A stretch of 64,000 nucleotides of DNA from Candidatus Streptomyces philanthi. GTDB lineage: Bacteria > Actinomycetota > Actinomycetes > Streptomycetales > Streptomycetaceae. A program made the translations under genes and the position numbers. The notes beneath the pieces were generated by a model. That model saw only the letters and a program-made list of their open reading frames with translations. It was not told where the DNA came from and ran no database searches. Positions 9,187 through 18,499 of the stretch are shown piece after piece (position 1 is the first letter of the stretch; each line of letters begins with the position of its first letter). Location: the NCBI GenBank assembly GCA_018114805.1, contig CP073042.1, forward strand, positions 2,356,001 to 2,420,000, in the 5' to 3' direction.

Positions 9187-10010
9187 TTATGGTTCCGCAC
9201 GGGTATTCGATTCCTCCCTGGCCTCGACATACTCGACATAGCGGAGAAGTTCCTCCGCGCTATGAAACCGTTGTGCCCGGTGAACGGGGGTGGGGTTGCA
9301 TCCGTCTCCTTTGAGGAGCGGGCGCAGTTCCACAAGCGCGTTGCCGATGGTTCGAGGGCTTACCTTGAACAGTTCGGCGATTACCGGACGGGTGGCGACC
9401 TGTCGCATGGCGAGAATCGCGGCAAGAACGCGGCCCTCGTTGGTGATCTTGTTGTAGATGACTGTGCCCGGTCCTTCTTCAGCTCGGCTCCGCGTCGGTT
9501 GTGTCGCATTTCTTGGAGCCGGGCTTGGTACCGAGTAGCCAAGCGCGTGGTGATGGCATCGAGTTCGGCATGGCTCATACCCGTGATGGCCGGATGCCGC
9601 AGTGCTTCTTGAGGGTGGATTTCCTGGAGGGAGCCGGCAGAAGCGACAAAGTCCCGGACGGCTTGCGTGGTGGTAAGCCTGAGGTCGATGGCGCGCACTG
9701 TGTGGTTGTGTTCTGTCAGGAGGGCTCGGGTCTCCCGCATGGGTTTCTGGAGGCCGCTTCGGGTTACTCCGAGGAGGTCCTGAAGAACGGGCATCGTGCA
9801 GATCCCGCGGAGATAGACGAGCGTGGCCACAGTCCGGGCTGCAGGCGTGATCACCGTCATCCCGCCTGCCCCTTTCATACGTCGTCGTTTCCCGCCTCGT
9901 CGGTCGTAGTTCCGTTGCTCGGCCTTGGCCGCCTGGGCTGGCTCCAGAAGCGCGATAAGCTGGGCCAGTTCATCCCGAGTCATCCCGGTCATCACGGGGT
10001 GGGAGAGCAT
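9187..10010 (-). pseudogene. ISAzo13-like transposase-related protein, frame-disrupted
   Basis: Second ORF of the element, overlapping the transposase end by 19 bp. It starts MLSHPVMTGMTRDELAQLIALLEP, contains a basic RRGGKRRR stretch and a helix-turn-helix-like segment (VLQDLLGVTRSGLQKPMRETR), and repeats the HPAITGMSHAELD motif. Near 9480-9490 one base must be changed to go on as YNKITNEGRVLAAILAMRQVATR..., a second helix-turn-helix-like unit, ending at 9187. It resembles the accessory protein found with some ISAzo13 elements; its role is not known to me. Confidence 0.6.
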
Positions 10011-11286
10011 CTCCAGGACTTCCGACTGGATGGACCTGGGTTTCTGCTTGCCGCAGGCGCAGTGCAGTGATCGTGCGGGTCGATGGTGTAGTTCCAGGCG
10101 CCGTGAGTGTCGTGTGGCTGGATCGGCAAGGAGTCCAAGTACTCCTTGCTCACCGTGACCCCGATCGGATAGGAGCGTGTGTCGAGTTCGGCTTCGACGC
10201 GCAGGCCGGAGCGAGTGCGGGTGGATTCGATGGTTTTGATGACGACTTCGTGGCTGGTCAGCGGGCGTCCGCGCCAGTTCATGGTGATGTGAGAGAAGAG
10301 GCGGTGCTCGACCTTATTCCACTTCGATGTTCCAGGCGGAAAGTGGCAGACGGTAATAGCCAAGCCGGTTTCCTCGGCCAGAGCTGCGAGTTCAGACTTC
10401 CAAAGTCGGTATCGCGGAGAGTTCGAGCTGCCGGAGTCCGCCGTGATGAGAAGGCGCTTGGCGCTCGGATAGTCGGTCTTGCCGCGGTTATCCCACCATC
10501 GGCGAATAGAAGCGACCGCGAAGGCCGATGTGTCGTGCTCCACACCGACATTGACCCAGCCCGTGTTGGCCCCGATGTCGTAGATCCCGTAGGGGATGAC
10601 CTGTTGGATCTCGCCGCGCCAGAACAGAGAGTGATCTTCTACGTGGATCGGCTCTCCCTTTGGGCGCCACTCTCGCCCCGGGTTGTGGAACCGACCGACC
10701 ATCTCCTTTTTCTTCGTATCAACGCTGATGACCGGCTCGCCCGCCGCCTGATGTTCCTTGACTTGGCTGTTGATGTAATGGAACTGGGCGTCTCGGTCAG
10801 GGTGTTGCTTTCCCTCCAGGGTCTTGGCGTTGCCCTGAAGACTGAACCCGTTCTCATGCAGCAGTTTCCCGACCGTGGTCGCGGAGACTGGATGCCCCTT
10901 TTGGGTCAGCTCGTCGGCGAGATGCCGCAGCGACTTGGTCGTCCACCTCAAGGGCGACATGGGATCGCCTCGCTCATCCGGCTCGACCAACGCCAAGAGG
11001 GCAGGCAGCAGTCCTGGGTCCTTCGAGGCTGCGTTCTTGCGGCCGCCTCCAGGGCGTCGAACGCGACCACCTGGAAAGGGCGACGGTTCATCTGCGAGTT
11101 CGGCGATGCCTTTACGCACCGTCGTTTCGCTGACACCAGTCGCTGGGACACCGCACGTATTCCGCCATGCCCAAGCTCACGGGCCTCTGCGGCCAGCAGC
11201 AACCGCCTCTGCCGTTCGTTGAGATGGGGGAGCAACGTGCCCAACCGCGAGGCAAGTTGTTGGGACATCGACTGAGATATGACCAC
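9992..11286 (-). pseudogene. ISAzo13 family DDE transposase, frame-disrupted
   Basis: The main frame (375 aa from 11119) carries the DDE triad context of the ISAzo13 / PF07592 family: Asp in VISVDTKKKEM, Asp in LLITADSGSSNS and Glu in TSKWNKVEHRLFS. The N-terminal helix-turn-helix part (MSQQLASRLGTLLPHLNERQRRLL... GHGGIRAVSQ) lies in another frame and joins after a one-base change near 11140, giving ATGVSETTVRKGIAEL as expected. The start is 11286 or the in-frame ATG at 11268. Unless programmed frameshifting occurs, which I do not know for this family, the copy is not expressed intact. Confidence 0.85.
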
Positions 11287-11322
11287 GCAAGATCAACGAT
11301 CATGGAGCCCGCACAGCAACGC

Positions 11323-11342
11323 GTTGTTTCCAGACGGCTTCC
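11323..11342 (-). repeat. right terminal inverted repeat of the IS
   Basis: Reverse complement reads GGAAGCCGTCTGGAAACAAC, partner of 9166-9185. It lies at the transposase start side. Confidence 0.75.
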
Positions 11343-11343
11343 G

Positions 11344-11869
11344 GGCGGTGGCGAGCCGCTGCTACCTGCAGTGCCCCCTGGACGCCGCCGTCGAGGAGTG
11401 GCCGGACGATCGCGTCTGGGAGGAGATCGAGGCGCGCTTCGGGGAACCCGTCGCCGCGCGGGGGCCGATCACCAGCCGGACCCTGGTGCCGCTGCGCGGC
11501 GTCGTCAACGAGCCGATGCGGCACGGCCGCCTGTTCCTGCTCGGCGACGCCGCGCACATCGTGCCGCCCACGGGCGGCAAGGGCATGAACCTGGCCCTGC
11601 ACGACGCAGGTGTCCTGGCCACGGCCGTCCTGAGACAGCGCGCGGAGCGGGACACGAGCCTGCTGGACGCGTACTCCGCGACCTGCCTGAAGCACGTGTG
11701 GAACTACCAGGCGTACGCCGCGTGGGTCACCGACCTGGTACACGACGCCGGGGACGCCTCCTACAGCGGCGCGTTCCGGCGCCGCCTGGCGCGCGCCGAG
11801 TTCGAGCGCCTCTTCGCCTCGGAGACCGCCGGCCGGCTCTTCGGCGAGTTCCTCACCGGCCTGAACTGA
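11344..11869 (+). pseudogene. 3' part of PobA-type FAD-dependent hydroxylase
   Basis: Continuation of the gene that begins at 8508. It reads ...VASRCYLQCPLDAAVEEWPDDRVWEEIEARFG, then the conserved RLFLLGDAAHIVPPTGGKGMNLALHDAGVL, the third FAD motif (GD...P) of PobA-like hydroxylases, and ends FGEFLTGLN. Joining 9164 to 11344 restores a protein of normal PobA length (about 390 aa). A frame opening from 11279 inside the IS runs in phase into this part, but no ribosome site supports its use. Confidence 0.85.
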
Positions 11870-11945
11870 GACCGTCCATCCGCCGTACGCCGTCCCCGGC
11901 CCGCGCGGGACCGGAGCGCCCGGGACCGGGGCCCGGCCGGGACGC

Positions 11946-13811
11946 CTACTCCGCCATGTCGTCGGGGCAGGGCGTGCCGCGCGGGAACTGGTAGGGCGCG
12001 CCGATCCGGTACGTCCCGGCGTGCGGCGCGTGCAGCACCGTCCACTCGTCCTCCGGCTGCCCGTCCTTGGCCTCCACGACGCGCTTGGTCAGACAGCCGT
12101 TGACGTTGACCGGCGTGCCGCCGTCGACGTCGGACTTGGGCGCCTTGATGCGGTCGCCCTTGCGGTCCACGAGGCCGAGCCAGGGCGAGTACGGGACGCG
12201 GATGAGGACCGGGCCCGGCTCCTTGACGGTGAGGGTGAGCTGGTCGGGCTCCGCGCTCACCAGCTTGCCGGGCGGCTCGGCGACCGGCGTCGGGTCCTCG
12301 ACCTTGAACAGCTTCCAGCTCGCGTTCGACCAGATCTCGTCCAGGTACGGCAGCCCGGCGAAGATCAGGTCCGCCTCCTTCTCGCCCGCGGTGTCCACCT
12401 TGCCGGTCGGCAGGACCACGTAGTGCACGGCCAAGCGGTTCAGCCAGGCGCGGTAGCTGTGCGGGGTGAGCGAGTCGTCGTAGAAGATCGGGTTGCGCTC
12501 CAGGTCAGCCTGGCGGTTCCAGCCACGGGCCAGGTTGACGTAGCGCAGCAGGGCGGAGGACTCGCGATGGCTCTTGGCCGGTACGACCTCGACCCGGCCC
12601 TGCTCCTTGGCCTTGACCTGCTTGAGCTGGTCCAGCATCGGCGCCAGCTCGCGGGCCCAGGCGGCGGAGGGGGTGGTGTTGACGATGTCGTCACCCGACT
12701 TGAAGCCCTGCCACACGGTGAGCGCTACCAGCGCGGTCACCAGCGCCGTCCACTGCCGGCCGGCGCGCAGCAGCTCCGCGCGGCGGGGCCGGGGGGTCTC
12801 AGACAGCGCGGCGACCAGCACCACGCCGCCGAACAGCATGCCGAGCCGGGTGATGTTGCTGCCGATCTGCGAGGGGATCAACCAGGTGAGGAGGACGGCG
12901 AGCGAGTACAGGCCGCCGACGAAGCGCACCGTGCGCCAGCTCTTCGGGCAGAACACGACGGCGCCGATGCCGGACAGCAGGGGCAGGATCGTCGACGGGA
13001 AGGTCATCGGCTGCTCGCCGGAGAACGGGAACAGCCACCAGGACAGGGCCACCACGATGGTGGGCGTGACCCCGAGCGCGTAAGCCGCCCAGCGCCGCTT
13101 GGTCAGCCACAGGGCCGCCGCCACGATGCCCACGAAGAGGCCGGCCACCGGGCTGCCCATGGTCGCCAGGGCCGCCAGCAGCGCAGCCAGCAGCCAGCGA
13201 AGGACCCGGTGCAGGGCCCGCGTGGAGCGCCACCGGGTCGGCCAGGCGAAGATCACGGCGAGCGCCGCGAGCCCGAACATCGTGCCGAGCCCGAACGTCA
13301 CGCGCCCCGATATGGCGTTGCAGACCAGCGCGAACGCCGCGTACAGCGCGGGCCACATCGGCTTGCGCACCGCGCGGCTGCGCACCAGGAGCAGCGCTAC
13401 GAGCCCCGCCGAGAGCGTGCCCGCTATCACCATCGTGGTGCGGACCCCGAGCACGGCCATCAGGTAGGGCGAGATCACGCTGTACGAGACGGGGTGCATG
13501 CCCCCGTACCAGGCCAGGTTGTACGCCGAGCCGGGGTGCTGGAGGGCGAACTCGGCCCACGCGTCCTGGGCGGCCATGTCGCCGCCGCTGTTGGCCACCA
13601 CCAGCACCCACACCAGGTGCAGCAGGCCGGCGAAGACCAGCGCGGCGGGGACGGGGTGCCACAGTGCGAGGGCGATTCGGCGAAGTATGCCTGGCCACTC
13701 CCGGGTGTCGACCGAACCGCCCTCCCCCGACCGCCGCTGTGCGGGTACGCGTATCAGCCCCGTGGCGCTCGCGTCTTCCTGGTCCGTCCGCGGCGGATGA
13801 ACGGTGGTCAC
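11946..13811 (-). CDS. polytopic integral membrane protein, GT-C-like fold suspected
   Basis: A 621-aa protein with about ten predicted membrane segments in residues 45-390 (for example VPAALVFAGLLHLVWVLVV, ALLAALATMGSPVAGLFVGI) and a large extracytoplasmic C-terminal domain from about 400, with WNRQADLERNPIFYDD and LAVHYVVLPTGK. Membrane topology followed by a soluble C-terminal part resembles GT-C glycosyltransferases and YfhO-like proteins; databases often label relatives as MFS transporters, which the fold does not support well. It is conserved in Streptomyces near the D-Ala-D-Ala carboxypeptidase, which lies upstream here and reads in the same direction, so a cell-envelope role is likely. 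Function is inferred only. Confidence 0.8.
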   Translation of the reverse strand: MTTVHPPRTDQEDASATGLIRVPAQRRSGEGGSVDTREWPGILRRIALALWHPVPAALVFAGLLHLVWVLVVANSGGDMAAQDAWAEFALQHPGSAYNLAWYGGMHPVSYSVISPYLMAVLGVRTTMVIAGTLSAGLVALLLVRSRAVRKPMWPALYAAFALVCNAISGRVTFGLGTMFGLAALAVIFAWPTRWRSTRALHRVLRWLLAALLAALATMGSPVAGLFVGIVAAALWLTKRRWAAYALGVTPTIVVALSWWLFPFSGEQPMTFPSTILPLLSGIGAVVFCPKSWRTVRFVGGLYSLAVLLTWLIPSQIGSNITRLGMLFGGVVLVAALSETPRPRRAELLRAGRQWTALVTALVALTVWQGFKSGDDIVNTTPSAAWARELAPMLDQLKQVKAKEQGRVEVVPAKSHRESSALLRYVNLARGWNRQADLERNPIFYDDSLTPHSYRAWLNRLAVHYVVLPTGKVDTAGEKEADLIFAGLPYLDEIWSNASWKLFKVEDPTPVAEPPGKLVSAEPDQLTLTVKEPGPVLIRVPYSPWLGLVDRKGDRIKAPKSDVDGGTPVNVNGCLTKRVVEAKDGQPEDEWTVLHAPHAGTYRIGAPYQFPRGTPCPDDMAE

Positions 13812-14252
13812 TGCAGCTCTCCCCGTCTGCCCCGAGGGTCATCCCCCATCTTCAGCGCTCTTCGGGGTGGTCTGGCACCCGATGGTCTCGCGCTGGTCCG
13901 CGATGGGGCGCGTGCGATGACAGGCCCGGCCGGACCGTGTCGACGCTAGCACGACCAGACCCCCTGCTCTTCCCGGATTGGCGCGTGACCTCGGCTTTCG
14001 CCAACTCTTCACCAGCCGGCTGTGCGTAAGGTCACCGCGTTCGGACGCCCCCGCGCACGGGTCGGCCACGGGCCGGTCACGGCACGCGCACCGGGCGGGC
14101 ACATTCCGGTCCTCGCGCGCCAGCGCGGGCCCGCGGCGCGTGGCGCTACCGGCCCGGGTGCGGCCACGCCGCCCGCCGGGAGCGGGCGACGTGGCCGGGA
14201 CGCCGTGCGGCCGGTGTGCTGGTCGCGCGCGGGGCGAGTCGGAACGGGCCGG
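13812..14252. other. intergenic between membrane protein and carboxypeptidase genes
   Basis: 441 bp without a convincing frame. It separates two leftward genes and should hold the promoter of the membrane protein. No tRNA or strong hairpin was recognised. Confidence 0.45.
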
Positions 14253-17200
14253 TCAGGTGACGCGGAGCAGCTTCGTGCCGAAGGACGGCTCGGCGAGGTA
14301 CTCGCCGAGCGCGACCGGGACCTTCACCTGTCTCGGGCCCTCACCGACGGTGAGGGTGCCGATCTCGGTGCCCGCGTCCTGCGTGTGCGGCAGCTTCTTG
14401 CCGCCGTCCGTCAGGTCCAGGTTCACCGTCAGGCCGGGCCAGCCCACCGCGGTCACGTCCTTGACCGCGACGACCGGCGTCTTGCCGCCGAGACCGTCGT
14501 CCACCTCGCCGACCACGTCGCCCTTCTTGACCACCTTGCGCGCCTGCAGGGTGTCCTGCGCCTTGAGGATCAGCTTCTTGCTGGCGTCCAGGGCGCCGGT
14601 GAGGATCGAGTTGTCGCGCTCGGCCGGCGGCTGCGAGAGCACCGCGCCGATGATCAACTGCGTGGTGCCGCCGATCTTCTTCTCGGCCGCGAAGACCAGG
14701 TTGCCGCCGGCCTTCGTGGTGGTGCCGGTCTTGATGCCCACCACGCCGTTGAACGGCACCAGGTGGTTCCAGTTGCCGTGCACGTCGCCGCGGCTGTCCT
14801 CGTAGTTCGGCATCTTGACGACCTCCCGGAAGACCGGGTCGTCCATCGCCTTCTTGGCCAGCTTCACCTGGTCGACGGCGGTGCTGACGGTGGTCGCGTT
14901 CAGACCGCTGGGGTCGGTGTACGTGGTGTTCTTCATCCCCAGGTCCTTGGCGGCCTCGTTCATCTTCGTGACGAACGCGGCCTCCGACCCGGCGTCCCAG
15001 CGGGCGAGGAGCCGCGCGATGTTGTTCGCGGAAGCGATCATGATGCTCTCGACCGCCTCCCGCTGCGTGATCTGCGCGCCCTCGTCCACCTTGACGACGG
15101 ACTCGCCGTCCGCGTCCTTCCCGGCGTCCGCCGCCGCCTTCGCGTCGATCTTGATCTTGGGCCCGTCGGTGCCCGCCTTTATCGGGTGGTCCCGCATGAT
15201 CACGTACGCGGTCATCACCTTCGCCACGCTCGCGATCGGCGTGGGCTTCTGCTCCACGTACGCGCCCAGGCTGCCGAGCCCCTCGACGTCTACGACGGCC
15301 TGTCCCTTGGTGGGCCACGGCATCGTCGGCTTGGCACCGTCGAAGGAGAAGGTGCTGTTCGCCGTGAGCTTCAGCTCGGGCGTCGGCAGCGGGCGCAGCG
15401 ACTGCGCGACCCCGAACAGGATCGCGAGGACCAGCACCAGGGGCGTCCAGATCTTCACCCGGCGCACGATGGTCCGGGTCAGCGTCGGCTTGGGCGGCGG
15501 CGTGTTGGTGAGCTGCGCCAACAGGTCGAGCGGCGCAGACGGGCCGGCGGGCTGAGCGGACTCGCCGGCCGCCGAGGCGCCGGTGGCCGCGCCAGCCGGC
15601 AGGTCCAGCACGGGCTGCTGCGCCGTGTGCTCGGTCTCGGGCGGCGTCACCGCGCCGGCCGCCGGCTTCGCCGGCCGCTCGTCGGCGGACTTCAGCGGCA
15701 CGAACTGGCTGGTCCGCTCGGCGCTCGTCGGCTCCTGCCCCCGGCCCGCGCCCTTGCCCTTGCCGCCCGGCGTGGAGCCGGCGTCGCGCGGCAGGTCGGA
15801 GGGGCGCAGCGCCTTGAACGCGGTCGTCGGACGGTCAACGGACTCACCCGCCGGGTCGGTGTCCGTGGCCTCGTCCGGGCCGTCGCTCTCGTCGCGGCCC
15901 TTGCCCACGGTCTTGCTCTCGCCTGCGTCCCCGCCCTTGCCCGGGCGGGCGCCAGCGCGCTCGCCGGCCGGCGCGGCGCCGGTCTCCCGGGGGAGGGTGC
16001 CGAACACGGAGGTGGGGGTGTCCACCGAAGCAGCGGCCCGACCGGCCGCACCGGCCCGGCCGGCCCCGGCGCCCTTGGCACTGCTGGTCTCGCTGCCCTT
16101 GCCGTCCTTGTCGCCCTTGTTGTCCTTGCTGTTGTCCGCGCTGTCGGCGCCCTGGCCGCCGGGGGCCTCGCTGTCGCCGCGCTTGGTTCCGCTGCCCTCG
16201 CTGTCGCTGGGCCTGGCGCCTTCGTTCGCGCCGTCGCGGGCCGCGCGGGCAGCCGCGGCGCCGTGCACCGCGCCGAACACGGCCGTGGCACAGTCAACGG
16301 GCGTCCCGGGGACGCCGCCGGGGCCGGATGCGGAACCCGAAGCGGAACCACTGGCGGACCCGGAGTCCGACGCGTCGGCCGCCGAGCCACCCGTGGCGGC
16401 TCCCGCCCCGGTACCGGTCGCCGCCGCGCCGCCCTTGCACTTGCCGTCGCCCTCGCCCCTGCCGCGCTCGGCGGCGCCGGCCCCGCCGGGGCGAGTAGCG
16501 GAGTCGGTACGGGAGCCGGCGTCGGCCCGGCCGTCACCTGGCGTGTCCTCCCGGTGGTCGGGGCCCGCCTTGGCCACCCAGGCGGCGACTGCGGCCCGCA
16601 GCCGCGCGTCGCCGACCGGTGCGGCCGGCTCGTCACCCGCCGCGGCGGACTCCGGCGCGCCGGTGTCGTCCCCCTCGGCGTCCGACACCGAGGAAGTGCC
16701 CGACGCAGAGTCGGACGCGCTCGAACCGGAAACGGTGGCGGAACCCCCGTCCGGGCCCTCGTCCCCCTCGCCGTCCGGAGCGCCGTCGGCGTGCCCGCCG
16801 GCGGGCGCCGTGTCCGTGGCGGACCGGTCGGCGCCGGGCCGCGTCGGCAGCGGGCCGGTGCGCAGCACGGTGGTCACCCGGTCCTCGCCCTCGGCGGCCG
16901 AGCCCGCGCCCGCGCCACCGTCGCCGTCCGCCTCGTCCCGCGCGCCGTCGGCGCCCTCGTCCGCCGCGTCCGATTCGCTGTCGCGAACCTTGGCCGGACC
17001 GCCGGAGCGGGTGGCCGCGCCCGCGCCCCCGCGCGGCTCGCTCGACGTGCTGCGCTCGCCCGACGCCTGGCCGGGGGTGCGACGTATCGCCGTGAAGACG
17101 GCCGTCGCCTGGTCGCCGGAGCGCTCGCGGCCCGTGGGCTCAGGCTGATCGGATTCCGGTTCCGTTTCCGTCCGGGTGCCGTTCGCGCCGCCGCGCCGCC

Positions 17201-17492
17201 CCGACGCGCCGGAGGCGCCGCGCTCGGCGGCGTCCCCGCCGGACCGGCGCCCGGTCCCGCCCGAGCGCTCCGAGGCGCCCGAGGAGGGCTTGGAGGCCCC
17301 GCCAGGCGCCTCCGCGCGGCCGTTCACGCCCGGCACCCTGGCGGCCGTCCGTGCGGCGCCCTGGCGCGCCGGAGCGGAGCCCGGAGTCTCCTCCGCTTCG
17401 CGCCGGTCGGTGAGCCGCGGGTCACGTTCGCCCCTGATGGTCTCCCCCGATGACTTTCGCTGCTCTGACCTGCCGGGGGACTCGCCCGCCAC
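14253..17492 (-). CDS. D-alanyl-D-alanine carboxypeptidase (S11/PBP5 family) with giant N-terminal extension
   Basis: A 1079-aa penicillin-binding protein that trims D-Ala from peptidoglycan pentapeptides. The GTG start at 17492 is fixed by GAGGAGG six bases upstream. Residues 1 to about 670 are a disordered Ala/Gly/Ser/Glu/Asp-rich region. One membrane segment follows at about 682-698 (PLVLVLAILFGVAQSL), then the peptidase domain outside the membrane. All three active-site motifs are present: Ser755-V-A-Lys758, Ser821-A-Asn823 and Lys921-T-G. Ordinary family members have about 400 residues, so the cytoplasmic part is the oddity. It contains a recurring T-x-V/A-F/L motif at about residues 128, 204, 398, 490 and 551 (TAVFTAI, TTVLRTG, TAVFGAV, TSVFGTL, TTAFKAL), perhaps a phosphorylation or docking site. 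It is divergent from the GPP34 gene. Confidence 0.93.
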   Translation of the reverse strand: MAGESPGRSEQRKSSGETIRGERDPRLTDRREAEETPGSAPARQGAARTAARVPGVNGRAEAPGGASKPSSGASERSGGTGRRSGGDAAERGASGASGRRGGANGTRTETEPESDQPEPTGRERSGDQATAVFTAIRRTPGQASGERSTSSEPRGGAGAATRSGGPAKVRDSESDAADEGADGARDEADGDGGAGAGSAAEGEDRVTTVLRTGPLPTRPGADRSATDTAPAGGHADGAPDGEGDEGPDGGSATVSGSSASDSASGTSSVSDAEGDDTGAPESAAAGDEPAAPVGDARLRAAVAAWVAKAGPDHREDTPGDGRADAGSRTDSATRPGGAGAAERGRGEGDGKCKGGAAATGTGAGAATGGSAADASDSGSASGSASGSASGPGGVPGTPVDCATAVFGAVHGAAAARAARDGANEGARPSDSEGSGTKRGDSEAPGGQGADSADNSKDNKGDKDGKGSETSSAKGAGAGRAGAAGRAAASVDTPTSVFGTLPRETGAAPAGERAGARPGKGGDAGESKTVGKGRDESDGPDEATDTDPAGESVDRPTTAFKALRPSDLPRDAGSTPGGKGKGAGRGQEPTSAERTSQFVPLKSADERPAKPAAGAVTPPETEHTAQQPVLDLPAGAATGASAAGESAQPAGPSAPLDLLAQLTNTPPPKPTLTRTIVRRVKIWTPLVLVLAILFGVAQSLRPLPTPELKLTANSTFSFDGAKPTMPWPTKGQAVVDVEGLGSLGAYVEQKPTPIASVAKVMTAYVIMRDHPIKAGTDGPKIKIDAKAAADAGKDADGESVVKVDEGAQITQREAVESIMIASANNIARLLARWDAGSEAAFVTKMNEAAKDLGMKNTTYTDPSGLNATTVSTAVDQVKLAKKAMDDPVFREVVKMPNYEDSRGDVHGNWNHLVPFNGVVGIKTGTTTKAGGNLVFAAEKKIGGTTQLIIGAVLSQPPAERDNSILTGALDASKKLILKAQDTLQARKVVKKGDVVGEVDDGLGGKTPVVAVKDVTAVGWPGLTVNLDLTDGGKKLPHTQDAGTEIGTLTVGEGPRQVKVPVALGEYLAEPSFGTKLLRVT

Positions 17493-17740
17493 CGATGCCT
17501 CCTCGAAATACGTTGCTCGGGACGCACCACTGCCCGTGGCACCGCGCCCCGCCGCCCAACCGTCTATCCAGTGTCCTGTGTCGCCGCGGCGCGCCAGCAC
17601 GGCCGCTCCGCCAAGGGGCGTCGCCCACCTGCTAGACGAGAACGACATACCTACCGGTTCCCGCTCGAAGTGCCCACGCGCTCTCGACAGACCAATGTGA
17701 GAGGGGTCACCCTGTCATTCATCCACGCGGGGAGGCATGG

Positions 17741-18499
17741 ATGGGCAGGAGCCGCAGAACAATTCCGGAGGAGCTTCTGCTGCTCGCTTTGGACCCGGCC
17801 ACGGGCACCACAGCGCAGCCGCAGTCGCTTGACCTCGGCCTTGCCGGGGCCCAGCTAGTAGAGCTGGCTCTGGCAGGACGGATAGCCCCAGATGGGGATC
17901 GTATAGCCGTGGTGCTACCACGGCCGACCGGAGATCCGACGTTGGACTCCGCGCTCGAACTGCTGCGCCGACGCGGCAGTCCGGTGCGCGCCGTCCACTG
18001 GATCGGCGGACCCCGACTGGGGCTGCGCCAGACGTATCTCACGCACCTGGAGCGGTGCGGCATGGTGCATGCCGTGGCGGGTCAGAAGATGTGTGGGGTG
18101 CTGCCGACGACGCGCTACCAAGCGACGGAGACGGCGATCAGCCGCGAGATCAGGGCCCGGCTCGATAACGCGATCCGCACAGGTGTACCGCCGGACCCGC
18201 GGACCGCGGCGCTTGCCGCCCTGGCCCACGCGGTCGGGCTCGGCAAGCACCTCTACCCGGGGAACGAGGGGCGTTCATCGCGGTCCCGGCTCCGGGACCT
18301 GATCAGGCACGACCCGATGGGCGGGCTCGTGGCGCACGCCGTGATGGACGTACAGAACGGCGTCGCCGCTCAGCCAAGGCGAGCACCGGCCACCGGCCGG
18401 CAGGTCGCCGGGGCCCGGCCGACGGCGGAGGCAGCGACGGGCGTTCCGGCGCAGTCGGCGTCCGTCAGCGGGAACATGGCCCGCGTCGGCGCTCGCTGA
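17741..18499 (+). CDS. GPP34 (GOLPH3/VPS74) family phosphoprotein
   Basis: A 252-aa protein of the GPP34 family. The mark is the N-terminal RRTIPEELLLLALDPATG, then LAGAQLVELALAGRI and the helical C-terminal part with AALAALAHAVGLGKHLY. Eukaryotic relatives bind phosphoinositides at the Golgi; the bacterial ones are widespread in Streptomyces in many copies and their function is unknown. The last 50 residues are Ala/Thr-rich and less conserved. The start has GGGGAGG six bases upstream. The gene is divergent from the carboxypeptidase across 248 bp. Confidence 0.88.
   Translation: MGRSRRTIPEELLLLALDPATGTTAQPQSLDLGLAGAQLVELALAGRIAPDGDRIAVVLPRPTGDPTLDSALELLRRRGSPVRAVHWIGGPRLGLRQTYLTHLERCGMVHAVAGQKMCGVLPTTRYQATETAISREIRARLDNAIRTGVPPDPRTAALAALAHAVGLGKHLYPGNEGRSSRSRLRDLIRHDPMGGLVAHAVMDVQNGVAAQPRRAPATGRQVAGARPTAEAATGVPAQSASVSGNMARVGAR

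Larger units (their letters stand above)
9165..11343. mobile_element. ISAzo13-family insertion sequence inside a flavin hydroxylase gene
   Basis: About 2.18 kb, less GC-rich than its surroundings, with imperfect terminal inverted repeats of about 20 bp (17 of 20 match: GGAAGCCGTGCGCAAACAAC at the left; the right end read in reverse gives GGAAGCCGTCTGGAAACAAC). It holds a DDE transposase and a second ORF, both read leftward, opposite to the target gene. The hydroxylase sequence stops at one end and continues at the other, so the borders are good to a few bases. A short target duplication (GG or CGG) is possible but not certain. Both element ORFs carry a frame change, so as read the copy looks inactive. 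Confidence 0.85.

Noticed and set aside
11946..13949. Long rightward frame opposite the polytopic membrane protein
   Set aside because: Exact shadow of a gene with clear membrane segments; composition is Arg/Gly/Gln-rich as expected for an antisense frame.
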